From Aulostomus chinensis (taxonomy: Eukaryota > Chordata > Actinopteri > Syngnathiformes > Aulostomidae): a stretch of 64,000 nt of DNA. Shown in pieces: positions 1-11,781 of this stretch; within the stretch, counting starts at the first letter, position 1, and each line of letters starts with the position of its first letter. The position numbers and the translations under genes are program-made. The stretch spans positions 8,642,453 to 8,706,452 of the forward strand of contig JBBMOA010000003.1 in the NCBI GenBank assembly GCA_037954235.1, written 5' to 3'. The notes under the pieces were generated by a model that saw only the letters and a list, made by a program, of their open reading frames with translations, did no database searches and was not told the origin of the DNA.

Positions 1-3000
1 CTCGCTGAGAAAACGCTATTTGTGACCTGCGACACAGAACAGCCATAACTTTTGTTCAAAGTGAGTTTTCAGTCAAGTTTCAACCTGAAAGCATAGAAAG
101 ATGCATAAACTTGAAGTTACAGCTTGATTTCAGTGAGTTTCCATCAAAATACCGGAGTTCTGCATGAAGTGTTCATTTTGGCCTTCTCTCGCTGAGAAAA
201 CACTATTTGTGACCTGTGATACAAAAATGCCATAACTTTTGTTCAAAGTGAGTTTTCGTTCAAGTTTCAACCTGAAAGCATAGAAAGATGCATAAACTTG
301 AAGTTACAGCTTGATTTCAGTGAGTTTTCATCAAAATACAGGAGTTCTGCATGAAGTGTTCATTTTGGCCTTCTCTCGTTGAGAAAACGCTATTTGTGAC
401 CTGTGATACAAAAATGCCATAACTTTTGTTCAAAGTGAGTTTTCAGTCAAGTTTCAACCTGAAAGCATAGAAAGATGCATAAACTTGAAGTTACAGCTTG
501 ATTTCAGTGAGTTTTCATCAAAATACAGGAGTTCTGCATGAAGTGTTCATTTTGGCCTTCTCTCGCTGAGAAAACGCTATTTGTGACCTGCGACACAGAA
601 CAACCATAACTTTTGTTCAAAGTGAGTTTTCTGTCAAGTTTCAACCTGAAAGCATACAAAGATGCATAAACTTAAAGTTACAGCTTGATTTCAGTGAGTT
701 TTCATCAAAATACAGGAGTTCTGCATGAAGTGTTCATTTTGGCCTTCTCTCGCTGAGAAAACGCTATTTGTGACCTGCGACACAGAACAACCATAACTTT
801 TGTTCAAAGTGAGTTTTCTGTCAAGTTTCAACCTGAAAGCATACAAAGATGCATAAACTTGAATTTACAGCTTGATTTCAGTGAGTTTTCAACAAAATAC
901 AGGAGTTCTGCATGAAGTGTTCATTTTGGCCTTCTCTCGCTGAGAAAACACTATGTGTGACCTGTGATACAAAAATGCCATAACTTTTGTTCAAAGTGAG
1001 TTTTCAGTCAAGTTTCAACCTGAAAGCATAGAAAGATGCATAAACTTGAAGTTACAGCTTGATTTCAGTGAGTTTTCCTCAAAATACAGGAGTTCTGCAT
1101 GAAGTGTTCATTTTGGCCTTCTCTCGCTGAGAAAACACTATTTGTGACCTATGATACAAAAATGCCATAACTTTTGTTCAAAGTGAGTTTTCAGTCAAGT
1201 TTCAACCTGAAAGCATAGAAAGATGCATAAACTTGAAGTTACAGCTTGATTTCAGTGAGTTTTCATGAAAATACAGGAGTTCTGCATGAAGTGTTCATTT
1301 TGGCCTTCTCTCGCTGAGAAAACGGTATTTTTGACCTGCGAAACAGAACAACCATAACTTTTGTTCAAAGTAAGTTTTCTGTCAAGTTTCAACCTGAAAG
1401 CATAGAAAGATGCATAAATTTGAAGTTACAACTTGATTTCAGTGAGTTTTCATCAAAATACAGGAGTTCTGCATGAAGTGTTCATTTTGGCCTTCTCTCG
1501 CTGAGAAAACACTATTTGTGACCTGTGATACAAAAATGCCATAACTGTTGTTCAAAGTGAGTTTTCAGTAAAGTTTCAACCTGAAAGCATAGAAACTAGT
1601 ATAAACTTGAAGTTACAGCTTGATTTCAGTGAGTTTTCATCAAAATACAGGAGTTCTGCATGAAGTGTTCATTTTGGCCTTCTCTCGCTGAGAAAACGCT
1701 ATTTGTGACCTGCGACACAGAACAGCCACAACGTTTGTTCAAAGTGAGTTTTCTGTCAAGTTTCAACCTGAAAGCATAGAAAGATGCATAAACTTGAAGT
1801 TACAGCTTGATTTCAGTGAGTTTTCATCAAAATACAGGAGTTCTGCATGAAGTGTTCATTTTGGCCTTCTCTCGCTGAGAAAACGGTATTTGTGACCTGC
1901 GACACAGAACAGCCATAACTTTTGTTCAAAGTGAGTTTTCAGTCAAGTTTCAACCTGAAAGCATAGAAAGATGCATAAACTTGAAGTTACAGCTTGATTT
2001 CAGTGAGTTTTCATCAAAATACAGGAGTTCTGCATGAAGTGTTCATTTTGGCCTTCCCTCGCTGAGAAAACACTATTTGTGACCTGTGATACAAAAATGC
2101 CATAACTTTTGTTCAAAGTGAGTTTTCAGTCAAGTTTCAACCTGAAAGCATAGAAAGATGCATAAACTTGAAGTTACAGCTTGATTTCAGTGAGTTTTCA
2201 TCAAAATACAGGAGTTCTGCATGAAGTGTTCATTTTGGCCTTCTCTCGCTGAGAAAACACTATTTGTGACCTGTGATACAAAAATGCCATAACTTTTGTT
2301 CAAAGTGAGTTTTCAGTCAAGTTTCAACCTGAAAGCATAGAAAGATGCATAAACTTGAAGTTACAGCTTGATTTCAGTGAGTTTTCCTCAAAATACAGGA
2401 CTTCTGCTTGAAGTGTTCATTTTGGCCTTCTCTCGCTGAGAAAACACTATTTGTGACCTATGATACAAAAATGCCATAACTTTTGTTCAAAGTGAGTTTT
2501 CAGTCAAGTTTCAACCTGAAAGCATAGAAAGATGCATAAACTTGAAGTAACAGCTTGATTTCAGTGAGTTTTCATCAAAATACAGGAGTTCTGCATGAAG
2601 TGTTCATTTTGGCCTTCTCTCGCTGAGAAAACAATATTTGTGACCTGTGATACAAAAATGCCATAACTTTTGTTCAAAGTGAGGTTTCAGTCAAGTTTCA
2701 ACCTGAAAGCATAGAAAGATGCATAAACTTGAAGTTACAGCTTGATTTCAGTGAGTTTTCATCAAAATACAGGAGTTCTGCATGAAGTGTTCATTTTGGC
2801 CTTCTCTCGCTGAGAAAACACTATTTGTGACCTGTGATACAAAAATGCCATAACTTTTGTTCAAAGTGAGTTTTCAGTCAAGTTTCAACCTGAAAGCATA
2901 GAAAGATGCATAAACTTGATGTTACACCTTGATTTCAGTGAGTTTTCATCAAAATACAGGAGTTCTGCATGAAGTGTTCATTTTGGCCTTCTCTCGCTGA

Positions 3001-4488
3001 GAAAACGCTATTTGTGACCTGCGACACAGAACAGCCATAACTTTTGTTCAAAGTGAGTTTTCTGTCAAGTTTCAACCTGAAAGCATAGAAAGATGCATAA
3101 ACTTGAAGTTACAGCTTGATTTCAGTGAGTTTTCATCAAAATACAGGAGTTCTGCATGAAGTGTTCATTTTGGCCTTCTCTCGCTGAGAAAACACTATTT
3201 GTGACCTATGATACAAAAATGCCATCACTTTTGTTCAAAGTGAATTTTCAGTCAAGTTTCAACCTGAAAGCATAGAAAGATGCATAAACTTGAAGTTACA
3301 GCTTGATTTCAGTGAGTTTTCATCAAAATACAGGAGTTCTGCATGAAGTGTTCATTTTGGCCTTCTCTCGCTGAGAAAACGGTATTTGTGACCTGCGACA
3401 CAGAACAGCCATAACTTTTGTTCAAAGTGAGTTTTCTGTCAAGTTTCAACCTGAAAGCATAGAGAGATGCATAAACTTGAAGTTACAGCTTGATTTCAGT
3501 GAGTTTTCATCAAAATACAGGAGTTCTGCATGAAGTGTTCATTTTGGCCTTCCCTCGCTGAGAAAACACTATTTGTGACCTGTGATACAAAAATGCCATA
3601 ACTTTTGTTCAAAGTGAGTTTTCAGTCAAGTTTCAACCTGAAAGCATAGAAAGATGCATAAACTTGAAGTTACAGCTTGATTTCAGTGAGTTTTCATCAA
3701 AATACAGGAGTTCTGCATGAAGTGTTCATTTTGGCCTTCTCTCGCTGAGAAAACACTATTTGTGACCTGTGATACAAAAATGCCATAACTTTTGTTCAAA
3801 GTGAGTTTTTAGTCAAGTTTCAACCTGAAAGCATAGAAAGATGCATAAACTTGAAGTTACAGCTTGATTTCAGTGAGTTTTCATCAAAATACAGGAGTTC
3901 TGCATGAAGTGTTCATGTTGGCCTTCTCTCGCTGAGAAAACACTATTTGTGACCTGTGATACAAAAATGCCATAACTTTTGTTCAAAGTGAGTTTTCAGT
4001 CAAGTTTCAACCTGAAAGCATAGAAAGATGCATAAACTTGAAGTTACAGCTTGATTTCAGTGAGTTTTCATCAAAATACAGGAGTTCTGCATGAAGTGTT
4101 CATTTTGGCCTTCTCTCGCTGAGAAAACGGTATTTGTGACCAGCGACACAGAACAGCCATAACTTTTGTTCAAAGTGAGTTTTCTGTCAAGTTTCAACCT
4201 GAAAGCATAGAAAGATGCATAAACTTGAAGTTACAGCTTGATTTCAGTGAGTTTTCATCAAAATACAGGAGTTCTGCATGAAGTGTTCATTTTGGCCTTC
4301 CCTCGCTGAGAAAACACTATTTGTGACCTGTGATACAAAAATGCCATAACTTTTGTTCAAAGTGAGTTTTCAGTCAAGTTTCAACCTGAAAGCATAGAAA
4401 GATGCATAAACTTGAAGTTACAGCTTGATTTCAGTGAGTTTTCATGAAAATACAGGAGTTCTGCATGAAGTGTTCATTTTGGCCTTCT
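1..4488. repeat. Heterogeneous monomer block, left end of window
   Basis: Twenty-four monomers with no clear higher-order unit. Class A, B and B' alternate irregularly. Private variants include CTCGTTGAG at 375, ACTATGTGTG near 951, CGGTATTTTTG at 1,323, AAACTAGTATAAAC near 1,593 (which creates an ACTAGT site), CCCTCGCTG before 2,058, 3,554 and 4,302, and GACTTCTGCTTG near 2,399. Some labels of the 11-mer family appear singly: CAATATTT with GAGGTTTC at 2,619 and CTTGATGTTAC at 2,806. The greater mix of variants suggests an older or less homogenised part of the array; this is inferred by eye. Confidence 0.8.
2993..3179. repeat. Representative class A monomer
   Basis: This 187-bp monomer shows the class A signature. 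It has AACGCTATT at monomer positions 12-20, TGCGACACAGAACAGCC in the box, and CTGTCAAG rather than CAGTCAAG at positions 70-77. It carries three CpG dinucleotides (positions 3-4, 14-15 and 30-31). Class A monomers occur across the window and keep G15, C30, C33, G37, C40 and A41 as a linked set, although recombinants such as CACTATT with an A box exist (for example 12,904-13,090). Position 71 (T or A) is only partly linked to the class. Confidence 0.9.
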
Positions 4489-7400
4489 CTCGCTGAGAAA
4501 ACACTATTTGTGACCTGTAATACAAAAATGCCATAACTTTTGTTCAAAGTGAGTTTTTAGTCAAGTTTCAACCTGAAAGCATAGAAAGATGCATAAACTT
4601 GAAGTGACAGCTTGATTTCAGTGAGTTTTCCTCAAAATACAGGAGTTCTGCATGAAGTGTTCATTTTGGCCTTCTCTCGCTGAGAAAACACTATTTGTGA
4701 CCTATGATACAAAAATGCCATAACTTTTGTTCAAAGTGAGTTTTCAGTCAAGTTTCAACCTGAAAGCATAGAAAGATGCAGAAACTTGAAGTTACAGCTT
4801 GATTTCAGTGAGTTTTCATCAAAATACAGGAGTTCTGCATGAAGTGTTCATTTTGGCCTTCTCCCGCTGAGAAAACGCTATTTGTGACCTGCGACACAGA
4901 ACAGCCATAACTTTTGTTCAAAGTGAGTTTTCAATCAAGTTTCAACCTGAAAGCATAGAAAGATGCATAAACTTGAAGTTACAGCTTGATTTCAGTGAGT
5001 TTTCATCAAAATACAGGAGTTCTGCATGAAGGGTTCATTTTGGCCTTCTCTCGCTGAGAAAACAATATTTGTGACCTGTGATACAAAAATGCCATAACTT
5101 TTGTTCAAAGTGAGGTTTCAGTCAAGTTTCAACCTGAAAGCATAGAAAGATGCATAAACTTGAAGTTACAGCTTGATTTCAGTGAGTTTTCATCAAAATA
5201 CAGGAGTTCTGCATGAAGTGTTCATTTTGGCCTTCTCTCGCTGAGAAAACACTATTTGTGACCTGTGATACAAAAATGCCATAACTTTTGTTCAAAGTGA
5301 GTTTTCAGTCAAGTTTCAACCTGAAAGCATAGAAAGATGCATAAACTTGAAGTTACAGCTTGATTTCAGTGAGTTTTCTTCAAAATACAGGAGTTCTGCA
5401 TGAAGTGTTCATTTTGGCCTTCTCTCGCTGAGAAAACACTATTTGTGACCTGTGATACAAAAATTCCAAAACTTTTTTTAAAAGTGAGTTTTCAGTCAAG
5501 TTTCAACCTGAAAGCATAGAAAGATGCATAAACTTGAAGTTACAGCTTGATTTCAGTGAGTTTTCATCAAAATACCGGAGTTCTGCATGAAGTGTTCATT
5601 TTGGCCTTCTCTCGCTGAGAAAACGCTATTTGTGACCTTCGACACAGAACAGCCATAACTTTTGTTCAAAGTGAGTTTTCAGTCAAGTTTCAACCTGAAA
5701 GCATAGAAAGATGCATAAACTTGAAGTTACAGCTTGATTTCAGTGAGTTTTCATCAAAATACAGGAGTTCTGCATGAAGTGTTCATTTTGGCCTTCTCTC
5801 GCTGAGAAAACACTATTTGTGACCTGTGATACAAAAATGCCATAACTTTTGTTCAAAGTGAGTTTTCAGTCAAGTTTCAACCTGAAAGCATAGAAAGATG
5901 CATAAACTTGAAGTTACAGCTTGATTTCAGTGAGTTTTCATCAAAATACAGGAGTTCTGCATGAAGTGTTCATTTTGGCCTTCTCTCGCTGAGAAAACGC
6001 TATTTGTGACCTGCGACACAGAACAGCCATAACTTTTGTTCAAAGTGAGTTTTCTGTCAAGTTTCAACCTGAAAGCATAGAAAGATGCATAAACTTGAAG
6101 TTACAGCTTGATTTCAGTGAGTTTTCATCAAAATACAGGAGTTCTGCATGAAGTGTTCATTTTGGCCTTCTCTCGCTGAGAAAACGCTATTTGTGACCTG
6201 CGACACAGAACAGCCATAACTTTTGTTCAAAGTGAGTTTTCTGTCAAGTTTCAACCTGAAAGCATAGAAAGATGCATAAACTTGAATTTACAGCTTGATT
6301 TCAGTGAGTTTTCATCAAAATACAGGAGTTCTGCATGAAGTGTTCATTTTGGCCTTCCCTCGCTGAGAAAACACTATTTGTGACCTATGATACAAAAATG
6401 CCATAACTTTTGTTCAAAGTGAGTTTTCAGTCAAGTTTCAACCTGAAAGCATAGAAAGATGCATAAACTTGAAGTTACAGCTTGATTTCAGTGAGTTTTC
6501 ATCAAAATACAGGAGTTCTGCATGAAGTGTTCATTTTGGCCTTCTCTCGCTGAGAAAACACTATTTGTGACCTGTGATACAAAAATGCCATAACTTTTGT
6601 TCAAAGTGAGTTTTCAGTCAAGTTTCAACCTGAAAGCATAGAAAGATGCATAAACTTGAAGTGACAGCTTGATTTCAGTGAGTTTTCCTCAAAATACATT
6701 AGTTCTGCATGAAGTGTTCATTTTGGCCTTCTCTCGCTGAGAAAACACTATTTGTGACCTATGATACAAAAATGCCATAACTTTTTTTCAAAGTGAGTTT
6801 TCAGTCAAGTTTCAACCTGAAAGCATAGAAAGATGCATAAACTTGAAGTTACAGCTTGATTTCAGTGAGTTTTCATCAAAATACAGGAGTTCTGCATGAA
6901 GTGTTCATTTTGGCCTTCTCCCGCTGAGAAAACGCTATTTGTGACCTGCGACACAGAACAGCCATAACTTTTGTTCAAAGTGAGTTTTCTTTCAAGTTTC
7001 AACCTGAAAGCATAGAAAGATGCATAAACTTGAAGTTACAGCTTGATTTCAGTGAGTTTTCATCAAAATAGAGGAGTTCTGCATGAAGTGTTCATTTTGG
7101 CCTTCTCTCGCTGAGAAAACAATATTTGTGACCTGTGATACAAAAATGCCATAACTTTTGTTCAAAGTGAGGTTTCAGTCAAGTTTCAACCTGAAAGCAT
7201 AGAAAGATGCATAAACTTGAAGTTACAGCTTGATTTCAGTGAGTTTTCATCAAAATACAGGAGTTCTGCATGAAGTGTTCATTTTGGCCTTCTCTCGCTG
7301 AGAAAACACTATTTGTGACCTGTGATACAAAAATGCCATAACTTTTGTTCAAAGTGAGTTTTCAGTCAAGTTTCAACCTGAAAGCATAGAAAGATGCATA

Positions 7401-8976
7401 AACTTGATGTTACAGCTTGATTTCAGTGAGTTTTCATCAAAATACAGGAGTTCTGCATGAAGTGTTCATTTTGGCCTTCTCTCGCTGAGAAAACGCTATT
7501 TGTGACCTGCGACACAGAACAGCCATAACTTTTGTTCAAAGTGAGTTTTCTGTCAAGTTTCAACCTGAAAGCATAGAAAGATGCATAAACTTGAAGTTAC
7601 AGCTTGATTTCAGTGAGTTTTCATCAAAATACATTAGTTCTGCATGAAGTGTTCATTTTGGCCTACTCTCGCTGAGAAAACACTATTTGTGACCTATGAT
7701 ACAAAAATGCCATAACTTTTGTTCAAAGTGAGTTTTCAGTCAAGTTTCAACCTGAAAGCATAGAAAGATGCATAAACTTGAAGTTACAGCTTGATTTCAG
7801 TGAGTTTTCATCAAAATACAGGAGTTCTGCATGAAGTGTTCATGTTGGCCTTCTCTCGCTGAGAAAACACTATTTGTGACCTGTGATACAAAAATGCCAT
7901 AACTTTTGTTCAAAGTGAGTTTTAAGTCAAGTTTCAACCTGAAAGCATAGAAATATGCATAAACTTGAAATTACAGCTTGATTTCAGTGAGTTTTCATCA
8001 AAATACAGGAGTTCTGCATGAAGTGTTCATTTTGGCCTTCTCTCGCTGAGAAAACACTATTTGTGACCTGCGACACAGAACAGCCATAACTTTTGTTCAA
8101 AGTGAGTTTTCTGTCAAGTTTCAACCTGAAAGCATATAAAGATGCATAAACTTGAAGTTACAGCTTGATTTCAGTGATTTTTCATCAAAATACAGGAGTT
8201 CTGCATGAAGTGTTCATTTTGGCCTTCTCTCGCTGAGAAAACACTATTTGTGACCTGTGATACAAAAATGCCATAACTTTTGTTCAAAGTGAGTTTTCAG
8301 TCAAGTTTCAACCTGAAAGCATAGAAAGATGCATAAACTTGAAGTTACAGCTTGATTTCAGTGAGTTTTCATCAAAATACAGGAGTTCTGCATGAAGTGT
8401 TCATTTTGGCCTTCTCTCGCTGAGAAAACACTATTTGTGACCTGTGATACAAAAATGCCATAACTGTTGTTCAAAGTGAGTTTTCAGTCAAGTTTCAACC
8501 TGAAAGCATAGAAAGATGCATAAACTTGAAGTGACAGCTTGATTTCAGTGAGTTTTCCTCAAAATACAGGAGTTCTGCATGAAGTGTTCATTTTGGCCTT
8601 CTCTCGCTGAGAAAACACTATTTGTGACCTATGATACAAAAATGCCATAACTTTTGTTCAAAGTGAGTTTTCAGTCAAGTTTCAACCTGAAAGCATAGAA
8701 AGATGCAAAAACTTGAAGTTACAGCTTGATTTCAGTGAGTTTTCATCAAAATACAGGAGTTCTGCATGAAGTGTTCATTTTGGCCTTCTCCCGCTGAGAA
8801 AAAGCTATTTGTGACCTGCGACACAGAACAGCCATAACTTTTGTCCAAAGTGAGTTTTCTGTCAAGTTTCAACTTGAAAGCATATAAAGATGCATAAACT
8901 TGAAGTTACAGCTTGATTTCAGTGAGTTTTCATCAAAATACAGGAGTTCTGCATGAAGTGTTCATTTTGGCCTTCT
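4489..8976. repeat. Precursor arrangement of the 11-mer family
   Basis: The ordered trio later called types 9, 10 and 11 (GAAGTGACAG with TTTTCCTC; ATGATAC; CTCCCGCTG with an A box) starts at 4,489, 6,546 and 8,416, spacings of 11 and 10 monomers. The CAATATTT/GAGGTTTC monomer lies at 5,050 and 7,107, also 11 apart, and next at 9,725, 14 apart. The monomers between these labels differ from the canonical 11-mer and include an ATTCCAAAAC monomer at 5,424 followed by a CTTCGACAC monomer at 5,611, labels that dominate the array after 31 kb. It reads as a less homogenised relative of the block that follows. Confidence 0.75.
8229..8415. repeat. Representative class B monomer (near consensus)
   Basis: This monomer matches the commonest form in the window. 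It has AACACTATT, then TGTGACCTGTGATACAAAAA with TGCC, then CAGTCAAG. Only one CpG remains (positions 3-4). Relative to class A it has A15, T30, T33, A37, A40 and T41. It contains the direct repeat TGTGAccTGTGA at positions 21-32. By eye the monomer at 63,764, some 55 kb away, is identical up to its last part, where GTCC and TTGT variants appear. This shows how homogeneous the family is. The B' subclass differs by ATGATAC in place of GTGATAC. Confidence 0.9.
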
Positions 8977-11033
8977 CTCGCTGAGAAAACAACATTTGTG
9001 ACCTGTGATACAAAAATGCCATAACTTTTGTTCAAAGTGAGTTTTCAGTCAAGTTTCAACCTGAAAGCATAGAAAGATGCATAAACTTGAAGTTACAGCT
9101 TGATTTCAGTGAGTTTTCATCAAAATACAGGAGTTCTGCATGAAGTGTTCATTTTGGCCTTCTCTCGCTGAGAAAACACTATTTGTGACCTGTGATACAA
9201 AAATGCCATAACTTTTGTTCAAAGTGAGTTTTCAGTCAAGTTTCAACCTGAAAGCATAGAAAGATGCATAAACTTGAAGTTACAGCTTGATTTCAGTGAG
9301 TTATCATCAAAATACAGGAGTTCTGCATGAAGTGTTCATTTTGGCCTTCTCTCGCTGAGAAAACGCTATTTGTGACCTGCGACACAGAACAGCCATAACT
9401 TTTGTTCAAAGTGAGTTTTCTGTCAAGTTTCAACCTGAAAGCATAGAAAGATGCATAAATTTGAAGTTACAGCTTGATTTCAGTGAGTTTTCATCAAAAT
9501 ACAGGAGTTCTGCATGAAGTGTTCATTTTGGCCTTCTCTCGCTGAGAAAACACTATTTGTGACCTATGATACAAAAATGCCTTAACTTTTGTTCAAAGTG
9601 AGTTTTCAGTTAAGTTTCAACCTGAAAGCATAGAAAGATGCATAAACTTGAAGTTACAGCTTGATTTCAGTGAGTTTTCATCAAAATACAGGAGTTCTGC
9701 ATGAAGTGTTCATTTTGGCCTTCTCTCGCTGAGAAAACAATATTTGTGACCTGTGATACAAAAATGCCATAACTTTTGTTCAAAGTGAGGTTTCAGTCAA
9801 GTTTCAACCTGAAAGCATAGAAAGATGCATAAACTTGAAGTTACAGCTTGATTTCAGTGAGTTTTCATCAAAATACAGGAGTTCTGCATGAAGTGTTCAT
9901 TTTGGCGTTCTCTCGCTGAGAAAACACTATTTGTGACCTGTGATACAAAAATGCCATAACTTTTGTTCAAAGTGAGTTTTCAGTCAAGTTTCAACCTGAA
10001 AGCATAGAAAGATGCATAAACTTGATGTTACAGCTTGATTTCAGTGAGTTTTCATCAAAATACAGGAGTTCTGCATGAAGTGTTATTTTTGGCCTTCTCT
10101 CGCTGAGAAAACGCTATTTGTGACCTGCGACACAGATCAGCCATAACTTTTGTTCAAAGTGAGTTTTCTGTCAAGTTTCAACCTGAAAGCATAGAAAGAT
10201 GCATAAACTTGAAGTTACAGCTTGATTTCAGTGAGTTTTCATCAAAATACAGGAGTTCTGCATGAAGTGTTCATTTTGGCCTTCTCTCGCTGAGAAAACA
10301 CTATTTGTGACCTGTGATACAAAAATGCCATAACTTTTGTTCAAAGTGAGTTTTCAGTCAAGTTTCAACCTGAAAGCATAGAAAGATGCATAAACTTGAA
10401 GTTACAGCTTGATTTCAGTGAGTTTTCATCAAAATACAGGAGTTCTGCATGAAGTGTTCATTTTGGCCTTCTCTCGCTGAGAAAACACTATTTGTGACCT
10501 GTGATACAAAAATGCCATAACTGTTGTTCAAAGTGAGTTTTCAGTCAAGTTTCAACCTGAAAGCATAGAAAGATGCATAAACTTGAAGTGACAGCTTGAT
10601 TTCAGTGAGTTTTCCTCAAAATACAGGAGTTCTGCATGAAGTGTTCATTTTGGCCTTCTCTCGCTGAGAAAACACTATTTGTGACCTATGATACAAAAAT
10701 GCCATAACTTTTGTTCAAAGTGAGTTTTCAGTCAAGTTTCAACCTGAAAGCATAGAAAGATGCATAAACTTGAAGTTACAGCTTGATTTCAGTGAGTTTT
10801 CATCAAAATACAGGAGTTCTGCATGAAGTGTTCATTTTGGCCTTCTCCCGCTGAGAAAACGCTATTTGTGACCTGCGACACAGAACAGCCATAACTTTTG
10901 TTCAAAGTGAGTTTTCTGTCAAGTTTCAACTTGAAAGCATATAAAGATGCATAAACTTGAAGTTACAGCTTGATTTCAGTGAGTTTTCATCAAAATACAG
11001 GAGTTCTGCATGAAGTGTTCATTTTGGCCTTCT
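8977..11033. repeat. HOR unit 1: complete 11-mer
   Basis: All eleven types M1-M11 occur in order. Private differences: GAGTTATCATC near 9,299 in M2, and AGATCAGCC near 10,135 in M7, where the box otherwise reads AGAACAGCC. M7 here has CGCTATTT rather than the CACTATTT of most other copies. Confidence 0.9.
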
Positions 11034-11781
11034 CTCGCTGAGAAAACAACATTTGTGACCTGTGATACAAAAATGCCATAACTTTTGTTCAAAGTGAGTT
11101 TTCAGTCAAGTTTCAACCTGAAAGCATAGAAAGATGCATAAACTTGAAGTTACAGCTTGATTTCAGTGAGTTTTCATCAAAATACAGGAGTTCTGCATGA
11201 AGTGTTCATTTTGGCCTTCTCTCGCTGAGAAAACGCTATTTGTGACCTGCGACACAGAACAGCCATAACTTTTGTTCAAAGTGAGTTTTCAGTCAAGTTT
11301 CAACCTGAAAGCATAGAAAGATGCATAAACTTGAAGTTACAGCTTGATTTCAGTGAGTTTTCATCAAAATACAGGAGTTCTGCATGAAGTGTTCATTTTG
11401 GCCTTCTCTCGCTGAGAAAACACTATTTGTGACCTATGATACAAAAATGCCATAACTTTTGTTCAAAGTGAGTTTTCAGTCAAGTTTCAACCTGAAAGCA
11501 TAGAAAGATGCATAAACTTGAAGTTACAGCTTGATTTCAGGGAGTTTTCATCAAAATACAGGAGTTCTGCATGAAGTGTTCATTTTGGCCTTCTCCCGCT
11601 TAGAAAACGCTATTTGTGACCTGAGACACAGAACAGCCATAACTTTTGTTCAAAGTGAGTTTTCTGTCAAGTTTCAACTTGAAAGCATATAAAGATGCAT
11701 AAACTTGAAGTTACAGCTTGATTTCAGTGAGTTTTCATCAAAATACAGGAGTTCTGCATGAAGTGTTCATTTTGGCCTTCT
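11034..11781. repeat. HOR unit 2: 4-mer derivative
   Basis: Order: M1, a class A monomer with CAGTCAAG, an ATGATAC monomer with CAGGGAG near 11,539, then M11 (here CGCTTAGAA and CTGAGACAC). Seven monomers of the canonical unit are missing. The ATGATAC/CAGGGAG monomer directly before M11 recurs in units 5 and 9, so the three share ancestry. Confidence 0.85.

Noticed and set aside
188..374. CENP-B box
   Set aside because: TTCGTTCAAG variants (for example near 257) share TTCG with the start of the box, but the CGGG half is missing in every monomer examined.
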